From Taibaiella koreensis (GTDB lineage Bacteria > Bacteroidota > Bacteroidia > Chitinophagales > Chitinophagaceae), in contig NZ_QVNU01000006.1 of the NCBI RefSeq assembly GCF_003545715.1, forward strand, positions 1 through 64,000: 64,000 bases of DNA, in the 5' to 3' direction. Below are positions 15,687-25,028 of the stretch, in pieces (position 1 is the first letter of the stretch; every line of letters starts with the position of its first letter). The position numbers and the translations under genes were made by a program. A model generated the notes under the pieces. That model saw only the letters and a program-made list of their open reading frames with translations. It did not search any database and was not told where the DNA came from.

Positions 15687-18314
15687 CTATTTCGTAACAA
15701 CGAATCGTATAGCCCAGACCTGGTCCTTACCTGCAATTCGTAACAGGTAAGCGCCCGAAGCTATCGCCGGCAGGTCGATCGTTTTCTTCAACCGGCCGTT
15801 AACGGTGTTCTCTTTCGATTTGTAAACCAGCTGCCCCGAATAACTCAGGACATCAAGGCTTACAGCAGGTTCGCCCACCGGACCTTCCACGGTAAAGACG
15901 CCTTTATTGGGATTGGGATAAAGCATAAAGCCTTCACCGCCGGTAATGGAAGGGATACCGGTAGTGCCATCGCTGATATGCACGATGATCCTGATCCAGG
16001 GAGAATATTGTCCCGATGTGCATTTGGTACGCACATGCAGGTAATAATCCCCGTTGATTAATCCCGTAGCGCGATACATAGTATCGTTGGTCTCTGTCCA
16101 GGAAGTGGGGTCCACAGCAGACTGATCAAATTTGTATTCGTAATGCAGGGCATCGGGTACCCTGCTCCATACAAACTTCACAGAGGTAAAGCTCACATCG
16201 GTGGTCACCAGTGCGGAGGGTACAGCGCAAGGGATCACCGGCACGGTCACATTCATTGTCACCGAGGCGATTGCCGTATCGGGCTGCGCGCAGGTCTCAC
16301 TGCTATGCAGCGTACAGGTAACCAGGTCGCCGTTGTTGAGCGCGGCATCGTTGTATACCGGGCTATTGGTTCCTACGCCAATGCCATTCTTCCGCCAGGT
16401 GTATACAGGGCTTGCGCCGCCGTTCACCGGCGTGGCGGTAAACGTAACGAGGGTGCCGGCCGTGATCGCTGTTCCCGGCATTGCCGTAATGCTCACTGAA
16501 GGCGTGACAGAGGGATTAACGGTAAGATCCAATGTAACGATGCTGTCGCATCCGCTAACTGCCGTAAATGTCTTTGTTGCTGCTGAGGGTCCACCGGCAG
16601 TAACGATGATGCCGTTCCAGGTATAGGGAAGCTGGCCGTTGCATATTGTACGGCTATCGGTCGTATTGACTGCCGTGTTCACTGTCATGGTGATGGCATT
16701 ACTGGTGACCGTAGCCGGGCTTGCGCAGCTGGCATTGCTGGTCAGCTCGAGTGTGATCACATCACCGTTAACCAGTCCGGTGCCGGTATAGCTTGTGCCG
16801 GTCCCTACTGGTGTCGTTCCCTTTTTCCATTGGTATCCCGGTGCGGCGCCACCATTAGTGATTGTGGCAGAGAAGGTAACCGGAGTGCCACTGCAGATCA
16901 CATTGCCCGGGCTTGCCGTAATGGCCGCCGTGGGTGTTACCGAAGGATTTACCGTAAGGGTAAATACCGGTGTGGAATCCTTCAACGCACCGGCAGTACA
17001 GCTAACGATCACTTTATAATAACGGGTACCGGTAATGCTGCCGGTAGCATAAGTCGCCGCGCCGGTACCCACATTGGTCCAGTTCACGTTGTCGGTGGAG
17101 GAACGCCATTGATAACTAACGCCCGATGAGGAAGCGCCGCCGAGCGTCAATGTGCTGCTCGCGGGGCTGCAGGCGGGATTGGGACCTGTAGCCGTAATGG
17201 TACCTGGGATTATCGTACTGCAGCTGGCCGCTATCTTGCGGATACGGTTGTTCAGCTGGTCGGCGACATAGATATTACCGGCAGCATCGAGCGCCAGGTT
17301 GTAGGGTGTGCTGAACTGCGCGGTAGCTGCGGGACCGTTGAGAAAGCCGGCAACGCCTGTTCCTGCTACCGTAGTAATAATACCGGTTAACGCATCTATT
17401 CGGCGGATACGGTTGTCTGACTGTGTAAAGTAAATATTGTTGGCGGGATCGATCACAATACCCAAAGGGCTCATATTGGCGGCCGTGGCAGGTCCGCCAT
17501 CACCGCTGGTACCCCCTATGCCGGTACCGGCAAATGTAGTGATGATACCGGTAAGCGCGTCTACACGGCGGATACGGTTGTTAAAAAAATCGGTGATGAA
17601 CAGGTTGCCGGCATTATCCAACGCAATGTCCCAGGGATTGGCCATCTTCGCCGCAGTAGCCGGTCCGCCATCACCGCTGAAGCCCAGGCTGGATGCACCG
17701 GGAACGCCTGCTATCGTATTAATAATGCCGGTGGTCACGTCAATTTTCCGCACCGTTGCTTGAGAAGCATATTCGGTATAATAGATATTACCGGCATTAT
17801 CTACCGCAATCCCCTGGGGATATCCCAGCTGAGAAGCAGTAGCAAGACCACCGTCACCCGTATATCCGGATGTTGTGCCTCCTGTGCCGGCTATAGTGCT
17901 GATGATGCCGGTACTAATGGTTATCTTACGGATACGCCCGCTACCATCGGTAAATAAGATGTTTCCGGCTGCATCGGTAGTGATGTCCCGCACGTCGGAT
18001 ATACTGGCTGCCGTTGCCGCGCCGCCATCGCCGCTAAAACCTGCGGTCCCGGTACCGGCAATCGTGGTAATGATATTGGTACCGACAGTTACTTTCTTGA
18101 TCCTCGTGCTCAATACACCGAAATATAGATTGCCGGAAGCGTCTGATGCGACGCAAGGGGGGAATGCGATCTGCGCCGCAGTGGCCAGGCCACCGTCGCC
18201 GGTATTACCAAATGTGCCTGTTCCCGCAACGGTTGATACGGTCTGTGCTGTAGCGGCCATGCTTCCCATACAACACAAGGCAACGTTCAGCAATAATAGG
18301 TTTAATTTCCTCAT
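15687..18314 (-). CDS. Secreted NHL-repeat protein with Ig/PKD-like domains and T9SS signal
   Basis: An 875-residue exported protein. Signal peptide at about 1-23 (MRKLNLLLLNVALCCMG), which sets the start at 18314. Residues about 24-360 hold roughly six NHL-type repeats of the form 'TIAGTGxxGFSGDGGxATAA ... DxxGNIYxTDxxNxRIRK', which should form a beta-propeller. Ig/PKD-like modules follow (repeated 'TITATGPNPACSPAS', 'VCSGTPVTFSATITNGG'), then an FN3-like domain (about 705-780). The T9SS type A domain (FMLYPNPNKGVF ... IRFVVTK) closes it. The upstream gene ends 45 bp before the start and runs the same way, so the two are likely one operon. The role is surface adhesion or binding; the ligand is not evident. 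Confidence 0.9.
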   Translation of the reverse strand: MRKLNLLLLNVALCCMGSMAATAQTVSTVAGTGTFGNTGDGGLATAAQIAFPPCVASDASGNLYFGVLSTRIKKVTVGTNIITTIAGTGTAGFSGDGGAATAASISDVRDITTDAAGNILFTDGSGRIRKITISTGIISTIAGTGGTTSGYTGDGGLATASQLGYPQGIAVDNAGNIYYTEYASQATVRKIDVTTGIINTIAGVPGASSLGFSGDGGPATAAKMANPWDIALDNAGNLFITDFFNNRIRRVDALTGIITTFAGTGIGGTSGDGGPATAANMSPLGIVIDPANNIYFTQSDNRIRRIDALTGIITTVAGTGVAGFLNGPAATAQFSTPYNLALDAAGNIYVADQLNNRIRKIAASCSTIIPGTITATGPNPACSPASSTLTLGGASSSGVSYQWRSSTDNVNWTNVGTGAATYATGSITGTRYYKVIVSCTAGALKDSTPVFTLTVNPSVTPTAAITASPGNVICSGTPVTFSATITNGGAAPGYQWKKGTTPVGTGTSYTGTGLVNGDVITLELTSNASCASPATVTSNAITMTVNTAVNTTDSRTICNGQLPYTWNGIIVTAGGPSAATKTFTAVSGCDSIVTLDLTVNPSVTPSVSITAMPGTAITAGTLVTFTATPVNGGASPVYTWRKNGIGVGTNSPVYNDAALNNGDLVTCTLHSSETCAQPDTAIASVTMNVTVPVIPCAVPSALVTTDVSFTSVKFVWSRVPDALHYEYKFDQSAVDPTSWTETNDTMYRATGLINGDYYLHVRTKCTSGQYSPWIRIIVHISDGTTGIPSITGGEGFMLYPNPNKGVFTVEGPVGEPAVSLDVLSYSGQLVYKSKENTVNGRLKKTIDLPAIASGAYLLRIAGKDQVWAIRFVVTK

Positions 18315-18358
18315 GAGGTATTTGTTTTTCTTCGGTGATTGTTCATTTGGCATCCAGC

Positions 18359-20335
18359 CTAACGTACCAGTGTCAGATCGCCTTTAAGCTTTTCTATTTT
18401 GCCGGAAGGATCTTCGGCAGAGAAAGTATAGTAATAAGTTCCCGGGTCACAAAGCTTACCGCTCATACGGCCATCCCAGCCCTGGCCGATCTGGCTCAGG
18501 TAAGGCACATGATAGATCCGCTGGCCGTAACGATTGAAGATCGCGAAGTCAATTATCTTATATTCCCGGGTAAACTGTGGCCCGAAATAGTCGTTCAACC
18601 CGTCGCCGTTGGGCGAGAAGGCTGTAGGTATAAAGATCTGCGCTTTGGGAACCACTTCCATGTATACCTTTCCGGTATCCAGGCAACCATGTTCACTTTG
18701 CCCTACTACATAGAACCAACCCGGGTTACCGGCAGTGATGGTCTGTGTATAAGCACTCTGATCGGCAAACAGGTTTTCGGGGAACCAATGCAGTACGGTA
18801 TAAGCAATATCGGCCGAAGCAGTCAGCGTGACGGGCGATCCCCTTTCTGCGGGCGCCGGGCTATAGCTTAGCTTCAGTCCGAGGTCTTCTACATGCACCA
18901 TGGCCTGCGCCGTGCCGATACAATTCAGATCGTTCACGGCATAAGCCACATAAGCGGTGGCCTGCGTAGGCTGCACCGTGATGGTATTGCCATTGGGAAA
19001 CCCGTTCCAGGACACAGTTGCCGAAGGGCTCGATGCCGTAAGCGTGATCGTGGCGCCCCGGCAAATGGTCGCATCGGCAGGATCAACAGTAATTACAGGC
19101 GTTTCCAGCACATCAAGCCATACTTTACGATAAATGCTGTCACAACCGGTGTTGGTCTTTATCGTATCGCTCACCTCCTGGCTTACGGTATAGGATATGC
19201 CCTTATAGGTTACGGTCTGGCAGCTGCTTACGGTATCGCGCAGGATAACCGGGTTGGCCGTATTGATCTGGATGAAGACGTTGCGGTATACGCTGTCGCA
19301 GCCCAGACTGGTGTGCAATGTATCCAGCAGTGTGGTAGATGAAGTATAAGTCACGCCATTAAACACCACGGCATTACAGCCGGCGATCGATTGGTTTTGT
19401 GTTACAGGTGTTACCACAGACAGATGCAATACTTCAATGCTGTCGCAACCCGATGCCGCAGAAAAAGTGTCGGCATAGGTTCCGCTTGCCGTCAGTAGTG
19501 TACCGTAAAAATTATAGCTGTTGCCTTGCAGGATACATGCTGCGGTGGTATTGGTCACATTGCCCGCGGGATTGGCCAGCATGCTGTTGATCCATGCGGT
19601 ATTAGCGGCCCCGTTTGGTACACCGGGCGTTTCATCTGCGGGGGCATTACCTACGGTATAGTCTGCTGCGCTGGTATACAAGCCGTTTGTCAGAAAATAA
19701 TTGCGGGCGCCGCCCGAGGCTGTTTTATATATAGTGGCACCTGCCGGGTTGCTTACACTACCGTAAGCGATGGCATGAACGGCAGTACCCGGGCTTGCCG
19801 GTGATACGACTACGACTGCATCGCCGGTATTGGCAAGGCCCACCGTACTCCAGTCGCCGCCCGCTATGTAGGCTGTAGTAGCCGGGTAAACATAGGTGAG
19901 CGATGAGGGTGAGGCAGGTGTCGTATTGGTATGCTCAAGCAACGTGGACGTAGAAGGAACGATGTACACGTGGTCGTTGTTGGCATCGGTCGGATCATCG
20001 GCTTGTACGATCTGTGGATTTTTGTCGCCACTGTTGTAGAGCAGAATAATCGAACCATATGGAACGCAGGACCAGTTGGGATCGTTGGTAAAACGCATAT
20101 GCCCGATCGCTATCCCCTGCCCTGCCCCGGCGCCGCACCAGCCATTGTTGTCGTCTATGATCCATCCCCTGATATCCATGCAACTGTCGCCGGAGCAATT
20201 GCGGGTACCCGCTACCACAAGCTCTATATACTCCCTGCTGCCGCTATTTCCCTGTGAGAACTCGTTAATGATCAATTGCGCCGAAGTCCGGCTCACCAGG
20301 AACAAGCAACACAGGGTTAATAGAAAAAGGCGCAT
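18359..20335 (-). CDS. Secreted LTD-like protein with type B (gliding-type) T9SS signal
   Basis: A 658-residue exported protein. Signal peptide 1-19 (MRLFLLTLCCLFLVSRTSA). Residues about 20-190 form a lamin-tail-like domain (LIINEFSQGNSGSREYIEL, DIRGWIIDDNNGW, GHMRFTND, PYGSIILLYN). The same domain occurs twice in the protein encoded at 22971. Repeated Cys-bearing units follow ('SGCDSIEVLHLSV', 'LGCDSVYRNVFI', 'TGCDSIYRKVWL'), then Ig-like domains. The C-terminus is a type B/CHU_C signal: IFIPTAFSPNGDGLNDYF ... GWDGRMSGKLCDPGTYYYTF. Type B signals usually pair with large surface adhesins such as SprB. The -7 box TACCTTTGC (20381-20389, minus) lies about 45 bp before the start. Confidence 0.9.
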   Translation of the reverse strand: MRLFLLTLCCLFLVSRTSAQLIINEFSQGNSGSREYIELVVAGTRNCSGDSCMDIRGWIIDDNNGWCGAGAGQGIAIGHMRFTNDPNWSCVPYGSIILLYNSGDKNPQIVQADDPTDANNDHVYIVPSTSTLLEHTNTTPASPSSLTYVYPATTAYIAGGDWSTVGLANTGDAVVVVSPASPGTAVHAIAYGSVSNPAGATIYKTASGGARNYFLTNGLYTSAADYTVGNAPADETPGVPNGAANTAWINSMLANPAGNVTNTTAACILQGNSYNFYGTLLTASGTYADTFSAASGCDSIEVLHLSVVTPVTQNQSIAGCNAVVFNGVTYTSSTTLLDTLHTSLGCDSVYRNVFIQINTANPVILRDTVSSCQTVTYKGISYTVSQEVSDTIKTNTGCDSIYRKVWLDVLETPVITVDPADATICRGATITLTASSPSATVSWNGFPNGNTITVQPTQATAYVAYAVNDLNCIGTAQAMVHVEDLGLKLSYSPAPAERGSPVTLTASADIAYTVLHWFPENLFADQSAYTQTITAGNPGWFYVVGQSEHGCLDTGKVYMEVVPKAQIFIPTAFSPNGDGLNDYFGPQFTREYKIIDFAIFNRYGQRIYHVPYLSQIGQGWDGRMSGKLCDPGTYYYTFSAEDPSGKIEKLKGDLTLVR

Positions 20336-20752
20336 AAATATGGAGGAGGTATTTGCTTACAGATCGCTTATAAAAACAGTGCAAAGGTACCGGGAAGGAG
20401 CAGGGAACGCAATAAGCCAATTGTTATGTATCGTACAATTGCATACATAACAAGCTAAAAAAAAGAAGATTACAGAAATAAACTAACAATTTCTTAATAC
20501 AAGAGCAATATTTCAAATGCCCTTATTGCTGCGCCGTGGAGCCCCGCTCCAACAGTTGGGCTCCAGGGCATTACTAAACGGTTAATTCTTCCGTAGCTAT
20601 CCTTTATTCCCACTTCGTTACGAATTAAGAATATGCATACATAGCGATCGTATTAACGCGCGCCCCTACGTCTCGGGTAACTTTACCCCCTGTAGTATAC
20701 TTAACCATCCTAAACTAACATTTATCCCTTCGACGGATACCAAACAAACTTT
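20336..20752. other. Divergent intergenic region with dyad and hairpin
   Basis: No gene seen. It holds the minus-strand promoter TACCTTTGC (20381-20389) of the 18359-20335 gene. A perfect 11-bp inverted repeat, TTGTTATGTAT (20421-20431) / ATACATAACAA (20443-20453), sits where a regulator would contact that promoter. A GC-rich stem TGGAGCCC / GGGCTCCA (20537-20565) has no T-tract. The last 100 bp lead into the plus-strand gene at 20753. Confidence 0.6.
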
Positions 20753-21952
20753 ATGAAAACGCTCTACATGCAAACCAAAAACCTTAAAGGTATCAGGCAG
20801 ATCGGGATAGCCGCGGCTTTGATGCTGCTTCCAGGCTTTGCGCAAGCCCAGCGGATCCTGGCCTGGCAATTCGCCAATCCTCTGCTGAACGGCGATGAAG
20901 CTACTGTGAATTCGACATCAACTGATCCACACCTGTCGACATCGGTATTGAGCAGGGTCAATGCTCCTGTGGTAACGACCCCGCAACAGCGTGCGTTTAT
21001 GAGCACTAATTTCACCCAAACTACCAAAGGCGATCAAGGGTTCATCTTCAATATTACGCCTGCTGCCACCTACAAGGTATCCTTAAGCAACCTTAGCTAT
21101 AAAGTAAGGAATTCGGGATCGATTCCTGCCGGCAGTTTTCGCTGGCAATACAGCCTGGACGGTGTCAACTTCATCGATATCGGTGCCGCAGACATCACTA
21201 TGCCTGCATCAACCATAAACGGCACAGTGCAGACACCTATCGATCTGACGGGCATTGCTGCACTGCAAAACGTAACAAGCCCTATTACCATGCGCCTTGT
21301 AGCCTGGAACCTAAGCAGTAACACAGCTATGTTTGGTATTGGACGCTCTATCACCAACGATACAGCATCCGTACTAACGGTGGAAGGTAGTGTGGTGCCT
21401 TCGGGTCCGCTTCCGGTGCAACTGCAATCCTTTATGGCAGTAGCACAGCAAAATGACGCGGATCTGAGCTGGAAAACAGCAATGGAGAAAAACAGCAGCT
21501 ACTTCACTATAGAGCGCAGCAGCAATGGAAAAGATTTTACCGGCATAGGCAAAATATCGTCAAAGAACGAAGCTAATGGAGCCCGCTATACCTACACAGA
21601 TGCCGGCGCTTTGTTGAACAGCGATCATCAATACTATCGCCTGCAATCGGTAGATAAGGATGGTACTGCTACCTATAGCAATGTGGTAAGGGTTAATGCA
21701 GGCAATGCAATACAAAAGTCCTTGCTGGTGTATCCTAATCCGGCAACTAATTCTGTGACTATCGAGACCAACCTCGACGCAGACGGTTTACTTCAGGTAT
21801 TCAATACTACAGGCCATGTAGTAGCGGAGTACAAGCTGGAGAAAGCTTTTCATAAGACTGATTTGAATACAACTTCTTTTGCTAAAGGAATATACCTCAT
21901 TAAGCTGCAGGACGGCCAACAAATCAGCACACAGCAGCTTATCGTTCGCTAA
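20753..21952 (+). CDS. Secreted T9SS type A cargo protein of unknown function
   Basis: A 399-residue exported protein. The signal peptide ends at FAQAQ (about residue 31), after an Arg/Lys-rich start. ATG 20759 is an in-frame alternative. Residues 33-210 form an N-terminal beta-rich region starting ILAWQFANPLLNGDEAT, with TFT-type strands and a FRWQYSLDGVNFIDIG motif. The same kind of opening (QWNFN ... LQYTTN) is seen in the 37370 protein. The module at about 225-315 (LPVQLQSFMAVAQQNDADLSWKT ... YYRLQSVDKDG) is the common pre-CTD domain of Bacteroidota secreted proteins. The T9SS domain starts at LLVYPNPATNS and ends QQLIVR. It has its own terminator. Confidence 0.88.
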   Translation: MKTLYMQTKNLKGIRQIGIAAALMLLPGFAQAQRILAWQFANPLLNGDEATVNSTSTDPHLSTSVLSRVNAPVVTTPQQRAFMSTNFTQTTKGDQGFIFNITPAATYKVSLSNLSYKVRNSGSIPAGSFRWQYSLDGVNFIDIGAADITMPASTINGTVQTPIDLTGIAALQNVTSPITMRLVAWNLSSNTAMFGIGRSITNDTASVLTVEGSVVPSGPLPVQLQSFMAVAQQNDADLSWKTAMEKNSSYFTIERSSNGKDFTGIGKISSKNEANGARYTYTDAGALLNSDHQYYRLQSVDKDGTATYSNVVRVNAGNAIQKSLLVYPNPATNSVTIETNLDADGLLQVFNTTGHVVAEYKLEKAFHKTDLNTTSFAKGIYLIKLQDGQQISTQQLIVR

Positions 21953-21978
21953 TATTCTTCCTTTCACCTGATCTTTTA

Positions 21979-22008
21979 ATCGCCTCCCTTCGGAGGCGAT
22001 TTTGTTTT
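21979..22008 (+). terminator. Rho-independent terminator
   Basis: Perfect stem ATCGCCTCC / GGAGGCGAT with a CTTC loop (21979-22000), followed by TTTTGTTTTG. It lies 26 bp past the stop of the 20753 gene. Confidence 0.93.
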
Positions 22009-22090
22009 GCATAATAATATATGTGCTATTGCAGGCATCGTATGGCGCTCTGTATTTTCCTCACGATGCAAAGAAAGCTGTATTGTATTT

Positions 22091-22300
22091 TACTTCCCAT
22101 AGGCGCGAAGGCATCAGGATTTTTGCCCGAAACGGTGCAGGTATGCAGAGCTATGTCTATTTTCAGCAAAGGACCAATACGTTTTTCTGCAGAGCCACAG
22201 GAATGCGGCGCTATGCCTGTTTCCCACAAAGGCGCAAAGGCAGGAAGATTTTTGCTCGCTGCAACACAGGGACGCAGTGATATGCTTGTTTCCCAAAAAG
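22091..22300. repeat. Degenerate tandem repeat, three units of 60-69 bp
   Basis: Units align on CTATG/ATATG at 22151, 22211 and 22280 and share 'TTTCCCA-AAAGGCGCAAAGGC' -like and 'GATTTTTGC' segments. Substitutions are frequent, which suggests old copies. Confidence 0.5.
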
Positions 22301-22913
22301 GTAAAGGGGCTTTATTCCGCCGATAGTATGCCGGGCCTGCTCTACGTGATTAGCCGAAAAAGCCGGAAGAAGGAACGAATCTTCAAAGGGATTTCATATC
22401 CCGGCAAAAAAACGGTCTGCAGGGAACATCTATGTGAACATAGCGCTACCACACCAGAAATTGGTCATGTCAACATATGCTGGCGCCATAGAGGCATTTG
22501 AATGCCATTGGGCCACAACTACTGTTAAGTTATTGGCATTGCTTGCAGGGTAAAGGTTTGCAACCAAAAAGCAGCCTTGAAATTGTCCCGTAGGGACAAA
22601 AGGTCTGTAGCCAAAACCATATAAACCCATAATTGCTCCGTAGGAGCAAAACAAGGCAGGCATAAATATCCTATATACATTTGGCCTCGGTTCAGACCGT
22701 TGGCGCGTTCCGACCGGCAGTCGTACAGAATGGCCCATGACCGCTTTATGAGTAGTGGTAGCCCGGATTGTGATCGCCGATCCGTTTGACGCATTCTTAC
22801 CAATCCCCAGGAATGCCATTCGATCCGTTTTACGCGCCAAGGCAATGGGCGGCGCTCCATTAATCATCAGATTGGCACATTTGTCGCAGGGTAAATGTGT
22901 TATCATTAAAGAA

Positions 22914-22935
22914 CCCCGGCCAGGAATGGCCGGGG
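22914..22935 (-). terminator. Terminator of the LTD-like surface protein gene
   Basis: Perfect stem CCCCGGCC / GGCCGGGG with loop AGGAAT. On the minus strand it is followed by TTCTTTAAT. It lies 36 bp past the stop at 22971. Confidence 0.8.
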
Positions 22936-22970
22936 CGAATATCAAAACCTTAATAAGGCAGAAAGAGAAC

Positions 22971-25028
22971 TTATTTACCTACAGTCACTTTACCAGACTG
23001 TACAGCGCCGTTGCTGATTACCTGGTAGAAATACAGACCAGGAGTGAAACCGGCAACATTGATGCTTACTTTGTTCTTACCGTTAGCGTTCTGATTGGCT
23101 ACGATACGACCGTTCATGTCGAACAGTTTAACAGCAACTTCCTGAGCGGCGGGGAACTCAATGTTCAGCACAGCTTTAGCAGGGTTGGGGTAAACTTTAA
23201 CGTCAGTAGCATTCAGGATAGCTTTAGCAGACTCTTGCTGAACTGCAGGACGAGCCTGGGCAGCACCGCAGCAAGGGAAGTCACCAGCACCGCTAGTCAG
23301 GTAAGCGAACAGGGCAGCGCTATAGTCACCTACAGTAGCAGGAGAAGTCAGAGCAGCAGCAGTGTCGAAGTTAGCGGGGTTAGCCAGTACAGAAGAAGAA
23401 GAGATAGAACCAGTAAACTTGAACAGGATCCTCTGGCCGGTAAGAGAAGAGAAAGTCTTAACGGGACCACCGATCAGGCCGGCAGCGCTGGCGAAAGCGT
23501 TAGCACCTACGTCAGTACCGTAACCGATACCATGATAGAAATCAGGACCAGCAGCATTCATAGTGTTACAACCAGGGCAACGAACCTGGAAACCATCACC
23601 TGTATTGCCCAGACCTACTGTAGCAGCATAAGAAGTAGCGGGGTTTACATAAGGAGTAGTCAGACCGTTAGGATTGCAATAGTTACCGTTAGCAGAAGTG
23701 GGGAAAGAACCATAACGCTCGATATCTGTGTTAGTGCCAGGATTGTTTACGTCGATATAGTAAACATTATGACCACCGAGAGTAGCGGTGCCGGTAGGCA
23801 GACCGATACAGTTGAAAGCACCATTGTATACCACGATGCTGGAACCTACGGGTACAGCAGCCCATTTGGCGCTGAAAGGCAGACGGAAATGGCCAGTAGT
23901 GATACCACGGCCAGTACCAGCACCTGCAGGGTTGAACGCACCATTGTTATCGTCGAGGATCCATCCACGAACGTCAACATTTTCAGCGTCGTTAGAAGAA
24001 GAGCAAGCAGCAACGGCCAGTACAACGTACTCGCACTCACCGCTAGGACCATTGCTGATCTCAGTTACAACCAGGGCGCCTTTAGGCTCGGTCATAGGAT
24101 CGGGCTGAGCGCAAGCTGTATAACGGAAACCAGTACCTGTTCCAGCTACACTGGCGATGAAAGCACCGTTGGCAGCATTGTTCTGTGAACCAGGAGTCTG
24201 AGTAGCGATAGTGGCAGTATCAGCTGACCAGTTAGCGCTTACACCAGGAGCATTTGAAGCAGAACCGGCAGTCAGGGAAAATACTTTACCAGCGAAAGTA
24301 GTGTAAGCGGGGTTAGTAGTAACTTTAGCACCACCGATACCGCTACCAGTTACAGCGTTCATCAGAGAACCGTAAGCAGCGCCAGAATAGAAAGAAGGCT
24401 CAGACTGCAGGTTGTCCAGACAACCGGGGCAACGTGTCTGAACGCCGTCACCTGTCAGGTCAGTTGCCAGGTCAACAGTGCTAAACAGACCAGGAGCTAC
24501 CAGAGCGCTGGTGCTACCGCAATAGCTACCATTGTAAGGGAAAACGCCAACGTTAGGAATGTTGTTGATATAAGCAACATAAGGGCTTTTACCTACAGCA
24601 ACGTAGATAGTACCACCTGAAGTGAAAGTACCATCTGCAGCAGCTGAAGCAGCGTTGATGCTAGCCAGGTTAGGCAGACCGGCTGCGGCAGGCTTTTGAC
24701 CAGTAGCATTGTTGAACATCAGGATCAGAGTTCCGGCGGGAACACTTGACCAGAAGCCGTCGTTCACCAGACGCAGGTGACCGGTAGTGATACCATTACC
24801 CGGAGCAGTAGTGCTGAATACGCCGTTGTTATCGTCAACGATCCAGTTACGAACGTCAACATTCTTAGTAGCTGAAGTAGAACCTACCAGCAGCTCAATA
24901 TAAGGACCTACGTTACCGGTACCTTTTGAAAACTCGTTTACCAGCAGAACGCCGGGAGTTTGGGCGAAAGAGCCGGTAGAAGCGAACAGAGCCGCTGCAG
25001 CAGCTGCAGAGAGAATTAATTTTTTCAT
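22971..25028 (-). CDS. Abundant-type secreted protein with two LTD-like domains and T9SS signal
   Basis: A 685-residue exported protein. Signal peptide 1-22 (MKKLILSAAAAAALFASTGSF). Two copies of a lamin-tail-like domain lie at about 28-200 (VLLVNEFSKGTGNVGPYIEL, VDVRNWIVDDNNG, ITTGHLRL) and 315-500 (ALVVTEISNGPSGECEYVVL, VDVRGWILDDNNG, ITTGHFRL). Each is followed by a Cys-pair motif (TRCPGCLD, VRCPGCNT). T9SS type A domain: VKVYPNPAKAVLN ... SGKVTVGK. The codons are strongly skewed to GGT, CGT, GCT, ACT, GTA, AAC and CTG, unlike the GGC/GCC/ACC-rich neighbours. That points to very high expression. A 140-nt leader with a palindromic promoter region precedes it. It could be a major surface-layer or sheath protein; the function is unproven. 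Confidence 0.9.
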   Translation of the reverse strand: MKKLILSAAAAAALFASTGSFAQTPGVLLVNEFSKGTGNVGPYIELLVGSTSATKNVDVRNWIVDDNNGVFSTTAPGNGITTGHLRLVNDGFWSSVPAGTLILMFNNATGQKPAAAGLPNLASINAASAAADGTFTSGGTIYVAVGKSPYVAYINNIPNVGVFPYNGSYCGSTSALVAPGLFSTVDLATDLTGDGVQTRCPGCLDNLQSEPSFYSGAAYGSLMNAVTGSGIGGAKVTTNPAYTTFAGKVFSLTAGSASNAPGVSANWSADTATIATQTPGSQNNAANGAFIASVAGTGTGFRYTACAQPDPMTEPKGALVVTEISNGPSGECEYVVLAVAACSSSNDAENVDVRGWILDDNNGAFNPAGAGTGRGITTGHFRLPFSAKWAAVPVGSSIVVYNGAFNCIGLPTGTATLGGHNVYYIDVNNPGTNTDIERYGSFPTSANGNYCNPNGLTTPYVNPATSYAATVGLGNTGDGFQVRCPGCNTMNAAGPDFYHGIGYGTDVGANAFASAAGLIGGPVKTFSSLTGQRILFKFTGSISSSSVLANPANFDTAAALTSPATVGDYSAALFAYLTSGAGDFPCCGAAQARPAVQQESAKAILNATDVKVYPNPAKAVLNIEFPAAQEVAVKLFDMNGRIVANQNANGKNKVSINVAGFTPGLYFYQVISNGAVQSGKVTVGK

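Larger units (their letters stand above)
22009..22970. other. Repeat patchwork, no gene
   Basis: Nearly 1 kb without a convincing gene; several overlapping frames on both strands lack domains or signal peptides. About 22090-22300 holds three degenerate units of 60-69 bp. Each has a 'CACAAAGGCGCAAAGGC' -like start, a run of T, and an ending near GCTATG (22151, 22211, 22280). About 22590-22660 has two small palindromes, TTGTCCCGTAGGGACAA and TTGCTCCGTAGGAGCAA. At 22703-22716 a TTCCGACCGGCAG motif occurs, shared with 41351 and 41492. A hairpin terminator at 22914-22935 ends the neighbouring minus-strand gene. It looks like an accumulation site for dispersed non-coding repeats. Confidence 0.65.

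Noticed and set aside
22021-22326. Overlapping small frames in the repeat patchwork
   Set aside because: The frames encode repeated Cys/Arg-rich strings created by the 60-69-bp repeats, not a conserved protein.
22755-24188. Long plus-strand frame of 477 codons
   Set aside because: It runs antisense to the well-supported T9SS gene at 22971-25028; its Ser/Thr/Val-rich composition reflects the opposite strand's codon use.
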